Source: Branchinecta lynchi (Eukaryota > Arthropoda > Branchiopoda > Anostraca > Branchinectidae). Taken from it: a DNA stretch of 64,000 nucleotides. The position numbers and the translations under genes are program-made. The stretch lies in NCBI GenBank assembly GCA_023053575.1, contig JAKZAP010000010.1, positions 14,903,225-14,967,224 on the forward strand, in the 5' to 3' direction. Numbering within the stretch: the first letter of the stretch is position 1; each line of letters begins with the position of its first letter. Shown here piece by piece: positions 42,891-54,275 of this stretch. The notes below the pieces were generated by a model that had not been told where the DNA came from, ran no database searches, and worked only from the letters and a program-made list of their open reading frames with translations.

Positions 42891-43060
42891 GAGTTAATAT
42901 AGTTTAACGCGTGTGTATAATTTTATTTTCTTGTGTATTTAATTTTCTTGGCCAGATTGTTTTTTTGTAGTATTACTTGTTGGGCCAATTTGTTTGTATT
43001 TATTTCATTTTATACTCTCCGATCTTGGAGGTCAATAAAATATTTGAATTTGAAATGTAT
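42891..43060 (+). mobile_element. LINE 3' end with TTTGAA tail
   Basis: A T-rich UTR ends GGTCAATAAAATATTTGAATTTGAAATG, a polyadenylation-like signal plus a repeat tail. It abuts the truncated TTAA element. Confidence 0.4.
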
Positions 43061-43555
43061 TTAATGTTACCTTCTCCATACCAAGTATCCAAGCCCGTAT
43101 CTCCAAGCGAGAGTATACAATACTGAGGAAATAAATTCCGACGGATTAAAAAAGTGGGATAGGCTAACTTTTGAAGTGATTTGACAAAAGAAGCTTTGAC
43201 CACCCAAGAAAGACAACCGAAGAAATGATATCGTTGGCGTTAATGTAACTCAAAACCAGAAAACCAGTGACAATGCGACAGATTCCAGTAAAACTATAAG
43301 TAGCCTATTAAACTGTTCCATTTCCTTACTTTCTATATGGTTCGTTAAAAATGACAACTTCAGGTTCCCTTTCGAAATATTATTTTAGACAAAATTACTT
43401 GTACAACTTAAAGATTCCCAACCAAATTTACTCACTTTTAAGCAACATCTTGGTGGTAATCGGTATAGTTACAGCGCCAATGCGAATCCTTTTTGGTGTA
43501 TATTCGTTGAAGCAGTCTACAGTGCAGTGTTATTAAACAATAGTTCATGTCTTTT
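43061..43555. other. Intergenic, nothing recognised
   Basis: No supported feature. Confidence 0.3.
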
Positions 43556-43690
43556 CATCATCATCATCATTTATTTATAACCCATCACTGAACAAAACTG
43601 GGCGAGGCCCAGAAAAGACGGAGTAAAAAACAAGAAAAACGAAAAAAGAAACAACGGAAAGGAAAAAACATACTTCGATAACTACGAACT
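43556..43690 (-). mobile_element. LINE 3' end, antisense, with ATC tail
   Basis: CATCATCATCATTTATTTATAACC is followed by ACTGGGCGAGGCCCAG, a hairpin, and AAAAGACGGAGTAAAAAACAAG. The pattern parallels 8046-8110 (tail, TTTATTTATGACCCACCATT, hairpin, GGCGGAGTAA). Confidence 0.4.
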
Positions 43691-43855
43691 CGGAACAAAC
43701 CGAAAGGTTTTGTAGGGAGAGAAGCACTTCGGCTAAAACTATTTTTCTATTGATAAATAAATAAATGAATAGCCCGGCATTTCCGTTTTATAACAAGCTG
43801 TCTGAGGCGTTCAGTTAGTGAACCGCTACAGTTTTGAGGTCGTAAATTCTCTTAA

Positions 43856-44295
43856 AGGACACCTGAACGATGAAACCATACTTGAACACACCATGGAGAA
43901 TGCATTTACAGAAATGGCCACGGAGAGCATTCTTCTCCTAAGCGTGACGTTTTCAAAATAGGGATATTCGTTTCTGGATGTTCGCACATGCAGACTCCAA
44001 GACAAAAAGCGCAATTCATTGAAATCTTGTACAGCGCTGGCCGGATCGTATTGGAATTTCTTCTAGATATACGTTTGGGCTTAACTGGTTAACAAATATT
44101 CCTGAAGAAGGGTTGATTGGAGACATTTGTTCATTTCTAAAATTGTTCGGTACTGAAATAAGGACAAATGCAAAATGGAGCAAAAATCATAGCTTGGAAA
44201 CACTATTTCGTATTTGGATTGCGTTTTCTGCAGGCAATGTTAACGGATGTCATACAGATAGGGATGATACTTGGTACTCTTCGTTCAGGTGTCCT
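43856..44295 (+). mobile_element. 440-bp TTAA-flanked DNA transposon (non-autonomous)
   Basis: Perfect 15-bp inverted ends AGGACACCTGAACGA are flanked by TTAA on both sides (43852-43855 and 44296-44299). TTAA target duplication is characteristic of piggyBac-type transposition, although these ends do not start with the usual CCC/CCT. The interior has no transposase. A partial frame is open in this copy and its inverted relative but matches nothing I recognise. Confidence 0.8.
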
Positions 44296-44407
44296 TTAAA
44301 AGAATCACCATTAAAGGCTAGGAATGCAGACGTGCTTAAAATATTTTCTTTGCTCCAACGGACAGCGCTATTATTTAAGGTATAAGACTTTCTTAACCTT
44401 GAACTTC

Positions 44408-44708
44408 CCGATGAAAAATTTGCAGCCTGCGTAGTAGTATGGTAGTAGTACGAGAACGTTGCATGTAATACTATGTAATAGCAAAGAATACTATTATTTA
44501 ATGTGCCTCAGACTGGTCCAGTCTTATGTAGCAGTATCCAGTAGCATCCTGTCTTGCCATAGTAGCATCCAGTCTTGCTAATAATAGCATATAATAGTAT
44601 GCAGTAACACGGCAGCCTTGAACTAGAAGCATGTAGTAGCATCGTTAGTACTGCATGCAACTTTTTCGTACTACTTCATAGTACTATTTTGAGATAAATT
44701 TTTCATCG
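44408..44708 (+). mobile_element. AGTAG family element, copy 2
   Basis: CCGATGAAAAATTTGCAGCC to AAATTTTTCATCG, with the same interior as 37037-37327 at high identity. Confidence 0.7.
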
Positions 44709-45215
44709 AGTTATAAGTCGGCTATCCACCACTACTTCGATCCGGGCTACAAAATGACCGGCTGGGGAATAATAGCTTTGTACCATCGAAGTTCACCACG
44801 ATCCCTGCTAGTAAGGGCTCGTGACGATCCTGACGAAGTCACGGCCGAGCAAGCGAGGTGGGGGGGGGGGGGGATTTACCTTCTTGGAGTTCCACTGGAT
44901 TCTTCTTCGGCGGCAGCGGATTTCCAATTCCCGAGATATCCGAACCGTCTTCTTCAGCCTAAAAGGAACAGGGAGAATCAGAAATATATTTACATTCTAT
45001 AGCACCTTTTGTGGTAAGCAAAAAGCCAACCAAATATCTGACTGTGTTATCGGTCTCTCACAGATCATTTGAAAGCAATCACAGTCTAGCGTTGACCCTC
45101 GGTGAACTCAAACCCTCAACTCATATTCCATATCATTTTACGGTGAAATGGTTTGAATGGGTTTATCTTTGCATGAAACGTCAAGGACAAAGTATCAGAA
45201 TAAAGAAAGAAAAAG
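44709..45215. other. No gene recognised; G-run at ~44860
   Basis: A run of about 13 G lies at 44860-44873. Open frames on either side have no recognised family. Confidence 0.3.
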
Positions 45216-45218
45216 AGA

Positions 45219-46110
45219 ACAAGACCAAAGGTTTCGATGGGATCCCAAAAGTGTAATATTTGATCCAGACAATCGGTCTTATAGGGGTTCAGTCTTCGTC
45301 AGACTCCTTGAGCACTTTACTAATAAAATTTAGAGACAGATTAAGGCAAATAGTAATAATCTGAGAAGACCAAGTTCCAGTATGGATTCACCATGTGTGT
45401 TTACCCCTTATAGCCTGCGTCATATCTACTATGACGAACATTCCTGCCTTACTTCTGCCAAATTTCCGGTTTCAGCCAGATTCCAGGCGAACTACTTGTC
45501 TTGCAAAAAATTGAAGTTCAAAAACGGATTCAGCGTGTCTCCTCACCCATGAATCGAACCTGTAATCAACTTCAGATAAAACTTCAACTTTTAAGAAATT
45601 TTCTGATTTCAGCCGGATTCGTGGAGAACTATATGTCCAGGTAGAAAATGATTGTCATAAACGAAATCAGCATGTCTTCACCGTAATCGAACACCCAATG
45701 AAATTATATAATTATATCTATCTATTCGGATTCAGCATGTTTTCTTACGCCTAAATCCGACATCTAATCAACTTCAGATAAAACTTTTACTTTTAGCAAA
45801 CATTCCGGTTTTGGCCGGATTCCGGGTTAACTACTTGTCCGGCGAGAAAATGGTTTTCATATTGGTGTTCAGCCTGTCGTCTTACCCTTTAATGGACTAT
45901 CTCATTAGATTTCAAAAATATGTTTGACGCCCCTTAATTTGACTCTATAAAACCCCTAAATATTAGCTATCGGGCCCATCTACGAATTCGACCTTTCCCT
46001 TGACTTGAAGAATCCTCACACCAAGTTTCATCAAAATATCTCATTCCCTTGGAGAGTTATCGTGCTGACAGACGGACAACTTTTGCGAGGTCATAGATAT
46101 CCCAAAAACA
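45219..46110 (+). mobile_element. Family A copy A7
   Basis: AACAAGACCAAAGG head at 45219 with GGGATCCCAAAA, four diverged units, the GACAGACGGAC microsatellite and a decayed terminus (ATATCCCAAAAAC). Confidence 0.7.
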
Positions 46111-46139
46111 TAAGGTATGATTGACTGAACAGCAAATAC

Positions 46140-47290
46140 CTTAAACAACAAGAGCTAAGAGCTCATATGGCACTTTTTACGAGTAGGTGGTACAAGAAAG
46201 TAGATGAGAAGGTCAGAAAATACCCAGTTCAACCCCTAGGCTCGGACCCAGAAATACGATATCTAGTTTTGCTCGGGTAAAAGCAATTCCGGCATCGCTT
46301 CGGACCATCTAGAGGCAAATGATTTTTTTACCTTCCAAGTTTAGATCAACGCGCTTGATCCCTACACGTGCCACACTATTTCCGGTACCCTCGCCCCTCC
46401 AACTTCCCCTATCACGGTCGAAGCTGGTCGGGACACATACATCGATCATCTAAATCATCTTCTCTTACTGCCTGTCAAGTTTCACTTGAATCTGAAAATT
46501 TTCCAGGAAATTCCGTACCCCCCCCCCCCCCCCCCACTCCCCCATCGTGCTCTGATCAGGTCCGGACGTGTCAAAATGAGTCATCGATGTATGAAAATAT
46601 CCATCTAGGGCCCAGTATCTCTCTACTTTCCAAGTTTCTTTCAAATCGCTCCACTCGTTTCACTCCTACGCGAACCATAAAATCTCCGGGATTTCCCCTC
46701 CAACTCCCCCCCCCCCCCCCACTGTGGCCTGTGGCCGAATACGACTCGGACACATAAACTTCGCATCTCTAACATCTTCTCTTCCCGTCCATCGCAAGTT
46801 TGACTCGAATCGGAGCATATCTGTAAATTTACGGTTCGCGCTTCCACCTCCTCCTACCGTCGCCGGATCCGGTTCGGACACCAAATAACAAATCTAAGCC
46901 GCATAAACTCGGTACTGTCTAACTAGCATCCTATTCGGCCCATTCGTTTGGTTTTCGTGCATGTCATAAAGTTTCCGGATCCCCCCCCCCCCAAACTCAC
47001 CCAACCATGGCCGCATGTGGTTCGGATATACGTTTTGAATACCTAGGTCATCAGTTCTTTTCACTCATAAAGTTTCACTCGAATCGGGACACCCGTTCGC
47101 AACCTACGGAAGTCAGTGATTTCCGGATTCCTCTTCCCTTAGCTCACCCAAATATGTTGGATCCCGGATCAGAAGTTCTCCTACGACATAGTGTCGGGTC
47201 CTTAAGTCTATTTGGTCGGGTCATTAATATGCCTGCCAAGTTCCATCGTCCTTAGCACCACTCTGGTATCTCTTCCTCAAATCCGACATT
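46140..47290. mobile_element. Family B array copy B2 (C-rich strand shown)
   Basis: The copy starts with AACAAGAGCTAAGAGCTCAT, the inverse of the hairpin terminus at 7090 and 51367. It then carries seven or eight degenerate ~130-150 bp units with CCAAGTTT-TTCAAATCG-TCCACTCGTT, GGATTTCCCCTCCAACTCCC and GGCCGAATACGACTCGGACA phrases, and C-runs up to 16. Short open frames are repeat-derived. Confidence 0.6.
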
Positions 47291-47540
47291 AGAGGTGTTA
47301 GAACGTTTTAGTTCTGCGTTTTATAAATATGGTGAATTCTCGCTTTTGTTGCTGCAGTGGTCACACGTAAGCATGGGGCTAAGGACTCGATTTATTGAGG
47401 CTGTTATAAAGAGCCATGCTGGGCATGCTCGATACCTGGAATCCTTTGACCCTCTAAACAGTTCTCTATCCTTCACCTAGGCTATAGTTCAACAAATAAT
47501 GATCATTTTTATGGCACTTGGCCATATAGCGATCGCAGTT

Positions 47541-47831
47541 CACGATGAAATTTTTTTCTCAAAATAGTAGTATGAAGTTGTACGACAAACTAGCGTGCAG
47601 TACGAACTGATGCTACTACATCCTTCTATGTCAAGGCTACCGTGTAACTGCATACTACTATATGCTACTATTATCAAGACTGGATGCTTCTATAGCAAGA
47701 CAGGATGCTACTCGATACACTGCTTAAGATTGGCCCAGTCTGAGCCACATTAAATGATAGTACTCTTTACTATCGCATATAACTACATGCAAATTTTTAG
47801 TACAGCTATCATACAACTACGCAGGTCATCA
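47541..47831 (-). mobile_element. AGTAG family element, inverted copy 3
   Basis: CGATGAAATTTTTTTCTC, GCAGTACGAACTGATGCTAC and the inverse of TGCCTCAGACTGG at ~47732 show the reverse orientation relative to 37037. The far end is diverged (GGTCATCAGG). Confidence 0.6.
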
Positions 47832-47837
47832 GGTTTC

Positions 47838-48570
47838 TTGCCGTCCGTCTGTCGGTCTGGGCTTTGCTCGCTCGGGCACTTCCACAAGCTAGCACTTTGC
47901 CGACCCAACCGTGGAGGGAGGGGGATTCCGGAAAATTCGGGTAATAACTTTTGAACGGATTACCGGATCTCAATAAAACTTGATGTTTAGAAAGACCTCG
48001 TCTCTGAGAGACCACTTCAAATCCGGACCGGATCCCGTGACTTTGGGGGGACAGGAAATCTCGAGAAACGCTTACAGCGGAAGGATTAGGACGAATCTTG
48101 GTGGTGAAAATAAGCAGAAGTCTTAGATACATCGTTGACACAATCGAAAGGGATTCGGGCACTGTGGGGGAGTTAGGGGGGTCCGGAATTTGGTGATCCC
48201 GCGAGTTCGGTACTTCCTGATGTACTAGGACGACGAAATTTGGAAGACACATCAGGGACACGAACAGACTGATTTGAGAATAGTCGTTTCTCCGATCCGA
48301 CCGTCGGCGGGGAGAGTGGAGGGTTTGGGAATTCGGAATCTAGTAGCATGCATAACTTTTGAACGGGTGACCAGATTTCAATGAAACTTGGGAAGTTGAA
48401 AGAGCTATCGTCAGAGATGTCCCATGTCAAATTCGGACCGGATCCGATACTTGTGGGGGGGGGGGAGTTGGAGGGGGACAAAAGAAATGTCTCGGTAAAC
48501 GCTTAGAGTTGAGAAATTTCTGTGATCTCGAGTTAGGATACTTCCAGATGTGCTATAGCACACAGTGCAT
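47838..48570. mobile_element. Family B array copy B3 (G-rich strand shown)
   Basis: A GCCGTCCGTCTGTCGGTC microsatellite is followed by five degenerate units with AACTTTTGAACGG, CAATAAAACTTG-TG, and GGGGGA/GGGGGG runs. This is the reverse of B2 and has the same microsatellite type as family A. Confidence 0.55.
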
Positions 48571-49009
48571 GCGGTAATGCAAGAGCATCAGGCCTTTACT
48601 TATTAAGTGCTGATATTTAAAGGACCCGTCGTGACTACAATGCCAATGCAACCTACTTCCATAAATGCATTCATTTATTATTGAGCCCGGAGACCAAAAT
48701 TGAATATGTTAATATGTCCATTAATGATACCTAACTAATCTTTGCACTCGCCATGATTCACTATTTTTCATGCGCGTTATGATCCGAACGAGTGTCCACT
48801 CATCATGCTATTGATCCGTAGACCCGGTTATTTGAGTTTTGCCAAGTTTTTGCTAGAAGTCGATGAAAACGCCAAACATTTGGATTTTTTTATTTTTTCC
48901 TTTTTGCCTATTATCTAGCTTTTGTATTTTTCCATTAAACCTTAAAACTTATAGCCTATTTTTACAATATTCAAATAAATATTCCTTCAGCCCAGGCTGA
49001 CTGCGAATT
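48571..49009. other. Decayed TTAA-element end, otherwise unrecognised
   Basis: TTAAAGGACCCGTCG at 48617-48631 and AATGCAACCTACTTCC at 48652 match the inverse of the right end of 49513-49812. Nothing else was recognised. Confidence 0.4.
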
Positions 49010-49195
49010 ATATTTGAAAGTGCAAAACGGATACGTCAGCTGAATTTTATTGGAACTATTCGCCCCTTCTCGGCAAGGGTCCTCTTCAACCGTAAGGGCG
49101 GTTTTGACTCTGAAGATGACCCTTGCCAAGAAGGGCCGAAACATAGCTCCAATAAAATTCAGCTGACGTATCCGTTGTGCACTATCAAATATAAA
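49010..49195. repeat. Inverted pair of hammerhead-like segments
   Basis: ACGGATACGTCAGCTGAATT at 49027 is mirrored by AATTCAGCTGACGTATCCGT ending at 49176, and the arms converge on a ~25-bp centre near 49095. On the plus strand CTGAAGA (49110-49116), the CCCTT/AAGGG stem and GAA (49138-49140) are intact. The minus arm has base changes in the core (TTGAAGA). Compare 2356-2531. Confidence 0.7.
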
Positions 49196-49237
49196 TATTC
49201 AACAGTAACTAGTGCAAGATGTGCTTTATGAAATTAC

Positions 49238-49478
49238 AGATATTACCTTTTGAAGACTAATTAGTGAAGACGGAAATCATAATACCGGAGTCGTGGAACC
49301 GCAGAGGGATTACATACTAGCGAGTAGCAGCCTGAAGAAAGTGTATGTATGTGCCGTTTTTCCACTGTTTATGGCATTTTCATGGAAGGATAAGGTTACT
49401 GGTACAACAATTTACGCAGAGGAGTTGGTCTTAAGCAGAAACGACGATACGTATGTGAGACTTGCTTTAAATAGTTAG
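49238..49478 (+). CDS. Open frame of unknown origin
   Basis: About 74 codons are open up to a TAG at 49476-49478, including VYVCAVFPLFMAFSWKDK and a basic-acidic tail. The piece starts after an in-frame TGA and has no obvious start site. It lies next to a TTAA-flanked element. It could be a leftover transposon exon or chance; no family is recognised. Confidence 0.2.
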
Positions 49479-49512
49479 CCGAAGATTCAACTTCTCGGAA
49501 GTAAACAGTTAA

Positions 49513-49812
49513 GGACACCTCAAACTATTTACTGTTTATGTTAGCTAATATTCAAAACTATTTGAATACTTGGAGCTAGGCTCTGCTTTTAACAAATTAT
49601 CCACGGCTTTGGCTGTTTTAAGCCTTTTCCCAGGTCCATTGACTTCTAGCAAAAAAAAAAACAGATAACCAGTTTTACGCCTCAGCAGCGTGCTACGAGA
49701 ACACTCATCGGGAGCATAATGAGCATGGAAAATAGTGAAGTTACGGATATATATACGAAATAGTGTAGTTTTGGAAGTAGGTTGCATTGGCATTATAGAC
49801 ACGAAGGGTCCT
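49513..49812. mobile_element. TTAA-flanked element, diverged copy
   Basis: TTAA (49509-49512) with GGACACCTC on the left, and GAAGGGTCCT with TTAA (49813-49816) on the right. The interior shares GTAGGTTGCATTGGCATT with 48640-48660 (inverted). Confidence 0.55.
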
Positions 49813-49918
49813 TTAAGGTCCTATTCTAACCGTCTACTCTTTTCCTAAAAATTTTGAAAGTGCAGATGGTAAAGCTTAATTGTCTTAAAAAAAGGAAACT
49901 GTAAGTATCGACATCCTC

Positions 49919-50130
49919 TTACTGGAACGTTATTCCGCGAGCGACGAAAGAGACCGAGTTTCCAACAAGATCCATCATACGTCCAAAACTTTAGCAATTC
50001 TGTCAATTTTGGGAGGCGAGGGTAAGGAGCTAACAATCCAATAATATTCTCAGCCTGGAAAGGCAAAGGCGAACAGGAACCGGAAATCGTCTTATAAATC
50101 TCCGTCAAAGCTTCATCATTTCCTCCTCAA
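49919..50130 (-). CDS. Possible exon, unknown protein
   Basis: On the minus strand an open frame reads FQAENIIGLLAPYPRLPK and then WTYDGSCWKLGLFRRS before a good donor (CCAGTAAGAG) at ~49919. The upstream acceptor is unclear because an in-frame TGA lies just before a weak GTTGAG site. The composition is protein-like but no family is recognised. Confidence 0.22.
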
Positions 50131-50400
50131 CGTTAGTAATGACCGGGGGAACAGTTTCCGAGTCTCCAGATACTGGACTGACCTGGACAACAATGAGGTT
50201 TCATCGAAGGAAAATTCCCGACAAATGACTGATAAAAATATATATATATATATTAATACAAATATTCCAGGCGATATGCTAAGCTCTCGGATTGCCAAGA
50301 TGTGAAGCTTTCTATGAAATAAAAAGTCTTCTAACCCTGGCACGAAAGTATGGAGCTGCGCTCAATTTTTGTTAGTCAAGTCTTTCTTTTGTCTTCCCAG
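50131..50400. other. Intergenic, nothing recognised
   Basis: Contains a short TA repeat at ~50242; otherwise unremarkable. Confidence 0.3.
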
Positions 50401-50429
50401 CGCAGGCACTGGTAACGTCTAGAGGGATG

Positions 50430-51395
50430 TGGGGGGGAAGCCCAAGACAGCCATGATTCTAGGTTGGGATTGATTTCAGAAGCGTCCAGATACCACCCTC
50501 AAAACTGGAAGTCAGTGTTGTATTCTGGCTGATATCAGGTTTGATCTGAAGAAAAGAACAACAAATAACTGCAAACATTGATGATTCTTGGTGATAAAAA
50601 CTGACGACCTAGACATGCAAATCGTGCGTGGGAGACCAGAATCTTATGACATGCAGAAAATGGACCAAACGGGATGCACGTTGGACAGTTTCGGTTTATG
50701 CGGCCTATAGTTGTTATTTGGCGTCCGGACCGGATCCAGCCACGGTAGGGGGGGGGGCCGGGAATTTGCAGACAGGTGGAATTGCGGAATGATCCGAACT
50801 CCGATTCCCGTCAAACTTTGATGGACCGGAAGAGGAGATGTAAGCGATGCGACATTTATGTTTTCAAGTCGTATTCGGCTACACTAGGGGGAGTTGGTAG
50901 GGGAGTCCCGGGAATTTTGTGGCGCATAGGGGTCATACGAGTGCAGCGATTTAAATAAAACTTGGAATGCAGAGAGAGCATATACTCCAAATGATATTTT
51001 AGGGTCCAAACCGGGCACGGTGGGGGGGGGGGGTACCGGCATTTTCCAAAATGCTCAGATTAGAGTAAAACTTATGCTTTACATGTTCCATTTACAAGTC
51101 CAAACCAGATTCGGCCGCGGCGGTGGAGTTGGAGGGAGGTGCCGGAAATCAAGTGGTATGTCTAGGGATCAAACGAGTGGGTTTATTGGTCTGAAACTTG
51201 GAAGTTAGAATCGTCATTTGCCCCGGATGATCCCGGGCGATGCCGGAAATACTCAGACTTGAGTGAAATTACATATCTTATTTCCATGTCAAAACCACAC
51301 TTTGGGATAGCGGTTATATTTTGTGACGTTCTCATCTACTTTCTTGTACAGCCTACTATAACAAGTGCCATATGAGCTCGAAGCTCTTGTTTTTT
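50430..51395. mobile_element. Family B array copy B4 (G-rich strand shown)
   Basis: Degenerate units with CGGTTTATGCGGCC, AAATAAAACTTGGAA and GGGGGAGTTGG-phrases and G-runs up to 12. The copy ends GTGCCATATGAGCTCGAAGC then TCTTGTTTTTTC, the hairpin terminus. It is inverted relative to B2, so B2 and B4 flank 47290-50430 in opposite orientation. Confidence 0.6.
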
Positions 51396-52335
51396 CTCGC
51401 AAATGCTGGTCACTTGACGTTTGGAATTTGTAGTTTAATGACAATAATTGCACGTGCAAATTACAGCTATGAGGAATTAGGAAAAATCAGATTGGAAACA
51501 AAAAATCGAAATAAGGTCAAATCGCCTACTTGACGCAAGTGGAATGCAAGACCTGGTCTAGACGACTGTAGCTTTTGGTTAAGCACCAAGGTTTACGTAA
51601 ATAGTTACGTAATGGCTCTGTGGATTTGGTCAAATGATGCGCTCCCGCATTTGCAATATTTGTTTTTCCTTCCTCTCACTGCTTCTTTAACAAACAAACA
51701 AACAAGAAATCTGGTGCGATGTCGGGAAAATTTGACAGTTCTATCATTTTCCGGTTACTCCTACCAATGTATAGGCCAAGCGTAGAACAGCAAAAGCAAA
51801 TCTGGAGTCTTTTCTTGTCACATTTACATAAATCCTAACCTTCCGAGTAGTTCCGAGTCAGTTGCTTCACGAGACGTGATCCCAACTTTGAATTTCAGTT
51901 TTCACTGGTCTCGAAAAGTTTCCCAATGTGTGAGAGTGCGAATGATGATTTAAGCCATCGAGTGTAGTGAGTCAAACAATTTTAGATCTCAGATAGTCGC
52001 TCAAGGAGTGTTTGGGAAAGTTTGATGTTTAGGATATTGAAAAGTAGACAATTTAATGATGTGATGTTCGGGAAATTTCTTCGAATTGGTTCGCGCCACC
52101 ACGAGCTGTTTCTCCAATAGTCATTCTTATACTTTTTAATGTTGTTTATTATGTTTATTAAAACCAGTTTTAACATCATTTGTTTGCCACGGCCTCCGGC
52201 TTTTTGTGTAATTATATTATGATCTATTCTACGACGGTCGAATTAAATCTATTCGACCCAGAAGTATTAGCATAGCACAATTCAGCATGTTGCATTATTT
52301 CTTTACCAGTCATATTCATATTCATCATATTCATC
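51396..52335. other. No gene; possible LINE 3' end near 52190
   Basis: TTTGCCACGGCCTCCGGC with GTGTAATTATATTATG (52180-52222) resembles the hairpin region of a LINE 3' UTR. Nothing else was recognised. Confidence 0.3.
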
Positions 52336-52339
52336 CGGC

Positions 52340-52600
52340 AATTCCGGTAAATCTGCCAGCAACCTCTGTCGTTCCGAAAATAGTTGCGTTTTTGCAGATA
52401 CCATCCTCTCTGATACCACGGTCAAAAGGCGTTTTTGCAGCTACCGTGGTATCTGGCCAGTCACCATGAGTTGCGTTTTTCCAGATACCATGGTATCTGA
52501 TACCAGAGTCTAAAGTAGTTTTTCCAGTCACCGTGGTATCTGGCCAGTTCCCGTGGTATCTGATTCCGATACCACGCGGTCTCACCGCGGTAACTGCAGA
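52340..52600. repeat. Cluster of ACCGTGGTATCTG palindromic motifs
   Basis: At least eight copies of TACC(A/G)TGGTATCTG or its complement occur, spaced 15-45 bp. Each core TACCRTGGTA is near-palindromic, and a CAGATACC or GGTATCTG extension points either way. Related motifs recur at 54333-54420, 54590-54620 and 56578-56632, next to family A copies. Confidence 0.6.
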
Positions 52601-52724
52601 TCGTGTTACATGGCAAAGTCTATCTCACTTTCATGATCACCAACAAAGACACTAAGATTTTGTCAAATTGGTGTGAAAGAAGTTGGGCACTTTGTGATGT
52701 GACTGGATATCAATTTTCGGGATC

Positions 52725-54275
52725 CCAAAACGTAAGTGGAGGGATACCTATGACATCGCAAAAGTTGTCCGTCTGTCCGTCCGTCTGTCTGTCAGCACGA
52801 AAACTCTCGAAGGGAATGAGATATTTTGATGGAACTTGGTGTGATGATTCTTTGGGTCAAGGTTCGTAGATGGGCTCTGTAGCCCTACATTTCGGGGTGG
52901 GGGAGGGGGTTCAAACTAAAGGGCAAACAAAATGTTTTCAAACAGATAATAAGAAGGTCGATTACGAGGTAATAAGACATGCTGAACACGATGGTGAAAA
53001 CTATTTTCTTGTCGGATAAGTAGTTCGTCCGGAATCCGGCAAAAACCGCAAAGTTGGTTAGAATTAAAAGTTTTATTTGAAGTGGATTAGATGTTCGATT
53101 ATGGGGTAAGAAGACATGCTGAACACGATGATGAAACAATTTTCTCGTGGGACAACTAGTTCGCCCGGAATCCGGCCAAACCGGAAAGTTTGTTAAAAGC
53201 GAAAGTTCTATTTGAAGTTGATCAGATGACAGATTTAGGGCTATGAAAATCAATTTTTACCGGGACATATAATTCGTCCTGGATCCGGTTGAAATCATCA
53301 AGGTAAAGTTTTATTTGAAGTTATTAGATACGCTGAATTCGTTTCTGAATTGTTCTTTTTTTGCTGGACAAGTAGTTCGCTCGGAATTCGGCCCATATAT
53401 CCCCCTAGAGGGGGAAGGGCACCTTTTGAGCGGGCAGAGCTGGGGTTTGGTTGGGATTATTGAAAGTTTTTATAAATTTTGTGCCCTGGGGTTATGATAG
53501 GTGGTAGCGGTAGCGAGTGAGAGGGAAATGAGGGTTGAGGGTGTTTGTGGTCGTGTTTTGAAAGAGTTGAAGATAAGTATTGTTAAGAATGATGGGTATG
53601 TGTGAATGATGGTTGGGCGAAAAAGTAAGTGTTAAATTTTTTTTTATTTTGTTTAGTAGGATTTTAAAAGATTTGAATTGTAAGTTTTAAATAAGTTTAA
53701 ATTTTTTATTTAGTTATTAGGGGGAAGAACAATAAACGTAATATGGGTTAAATTTTTGAAAGTTAAGTGATGTAAATAGTTTAAAAGTAGGCTAATTAAG
53801 TGTTAAATTTTTTTCTTTAGTAGGAATTTAAAAGATTGAATGATAACTTTTAATAAGTTTATATTTTACATTTAGTGATTAGGGGGAAGAAAAGTAAACG
53901 TAATATGAGTTTTATTCTTGAAAGTTAAGTCACGTAAATAGTTTAAAAGTGGGTAAAGATAGATTAAAATTAACGTCACTGATTGATGGAGGAGTAGCCA
54001 AAAAGAAGTACGAAACATGACTTTCATTGTTTTAAACAAATAATACAAAAGTAATTTAAATTAGAAAATATGCTACGGGTAAAAACAAAAAAGGAAAAAG
54101 AAGTTTCTGTCAGTATCGTCAAACTAGATATGGCTTATAGAGGTATATATGTACTTGGTGTTTTCTCAGATGATTAGCGTAGCGAAGACTGGATCTGGCG
54201 AAGACAAGACCCGATTGTCTGGATCAAATATTATGTTTTTGGGATCCCATCGAAACCTTAGGTCTCGTTCTTTTA
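52725..54275 (-). mobile_element. Family A copy A8 (reverse), split by a LINE-like insertion
   Basis: GGGATCCCAAAACGTAAGTG terminus, GTCCGTCCGTCTGTCTGTC microsatellite, three or four units, then an interruption at ~53393-54098, and the GGGATCCCATCGAAACC head at 54242-54258. Its first ~490 bp are the inverse of 56637-57125 at very high identity. Confidence 0.75.
53393..54098 (+). mobile_element. C-poor insertion with internal 165-bp duplication and A-rich tail
   Basis: A ~705-bp segment interrupts family A8. Its plus strand has almost no C from ~53630 on. It contains two ~165-bp direct copies starting AAGTGTTAAATTTTTTT (53626 and 53797) and ends AAAAACAAAAAAGGAAAAAG. A short frame at its start ends FYKFCALGL before a stop. 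I read it as a 5'-truncated LINE 3' end, perhaps L1/Tx1-type. Confidence 0.45.

Noticed and set aside
52885..53253. Open frame of 122 codons on the minus strand, nearly identical to one at 56723-56977
   Set aside because: Both cross tandem units of family A. The similarity is due to an inverted duplication of the DNA and not to protein conservation; other copies of the same units have stops.
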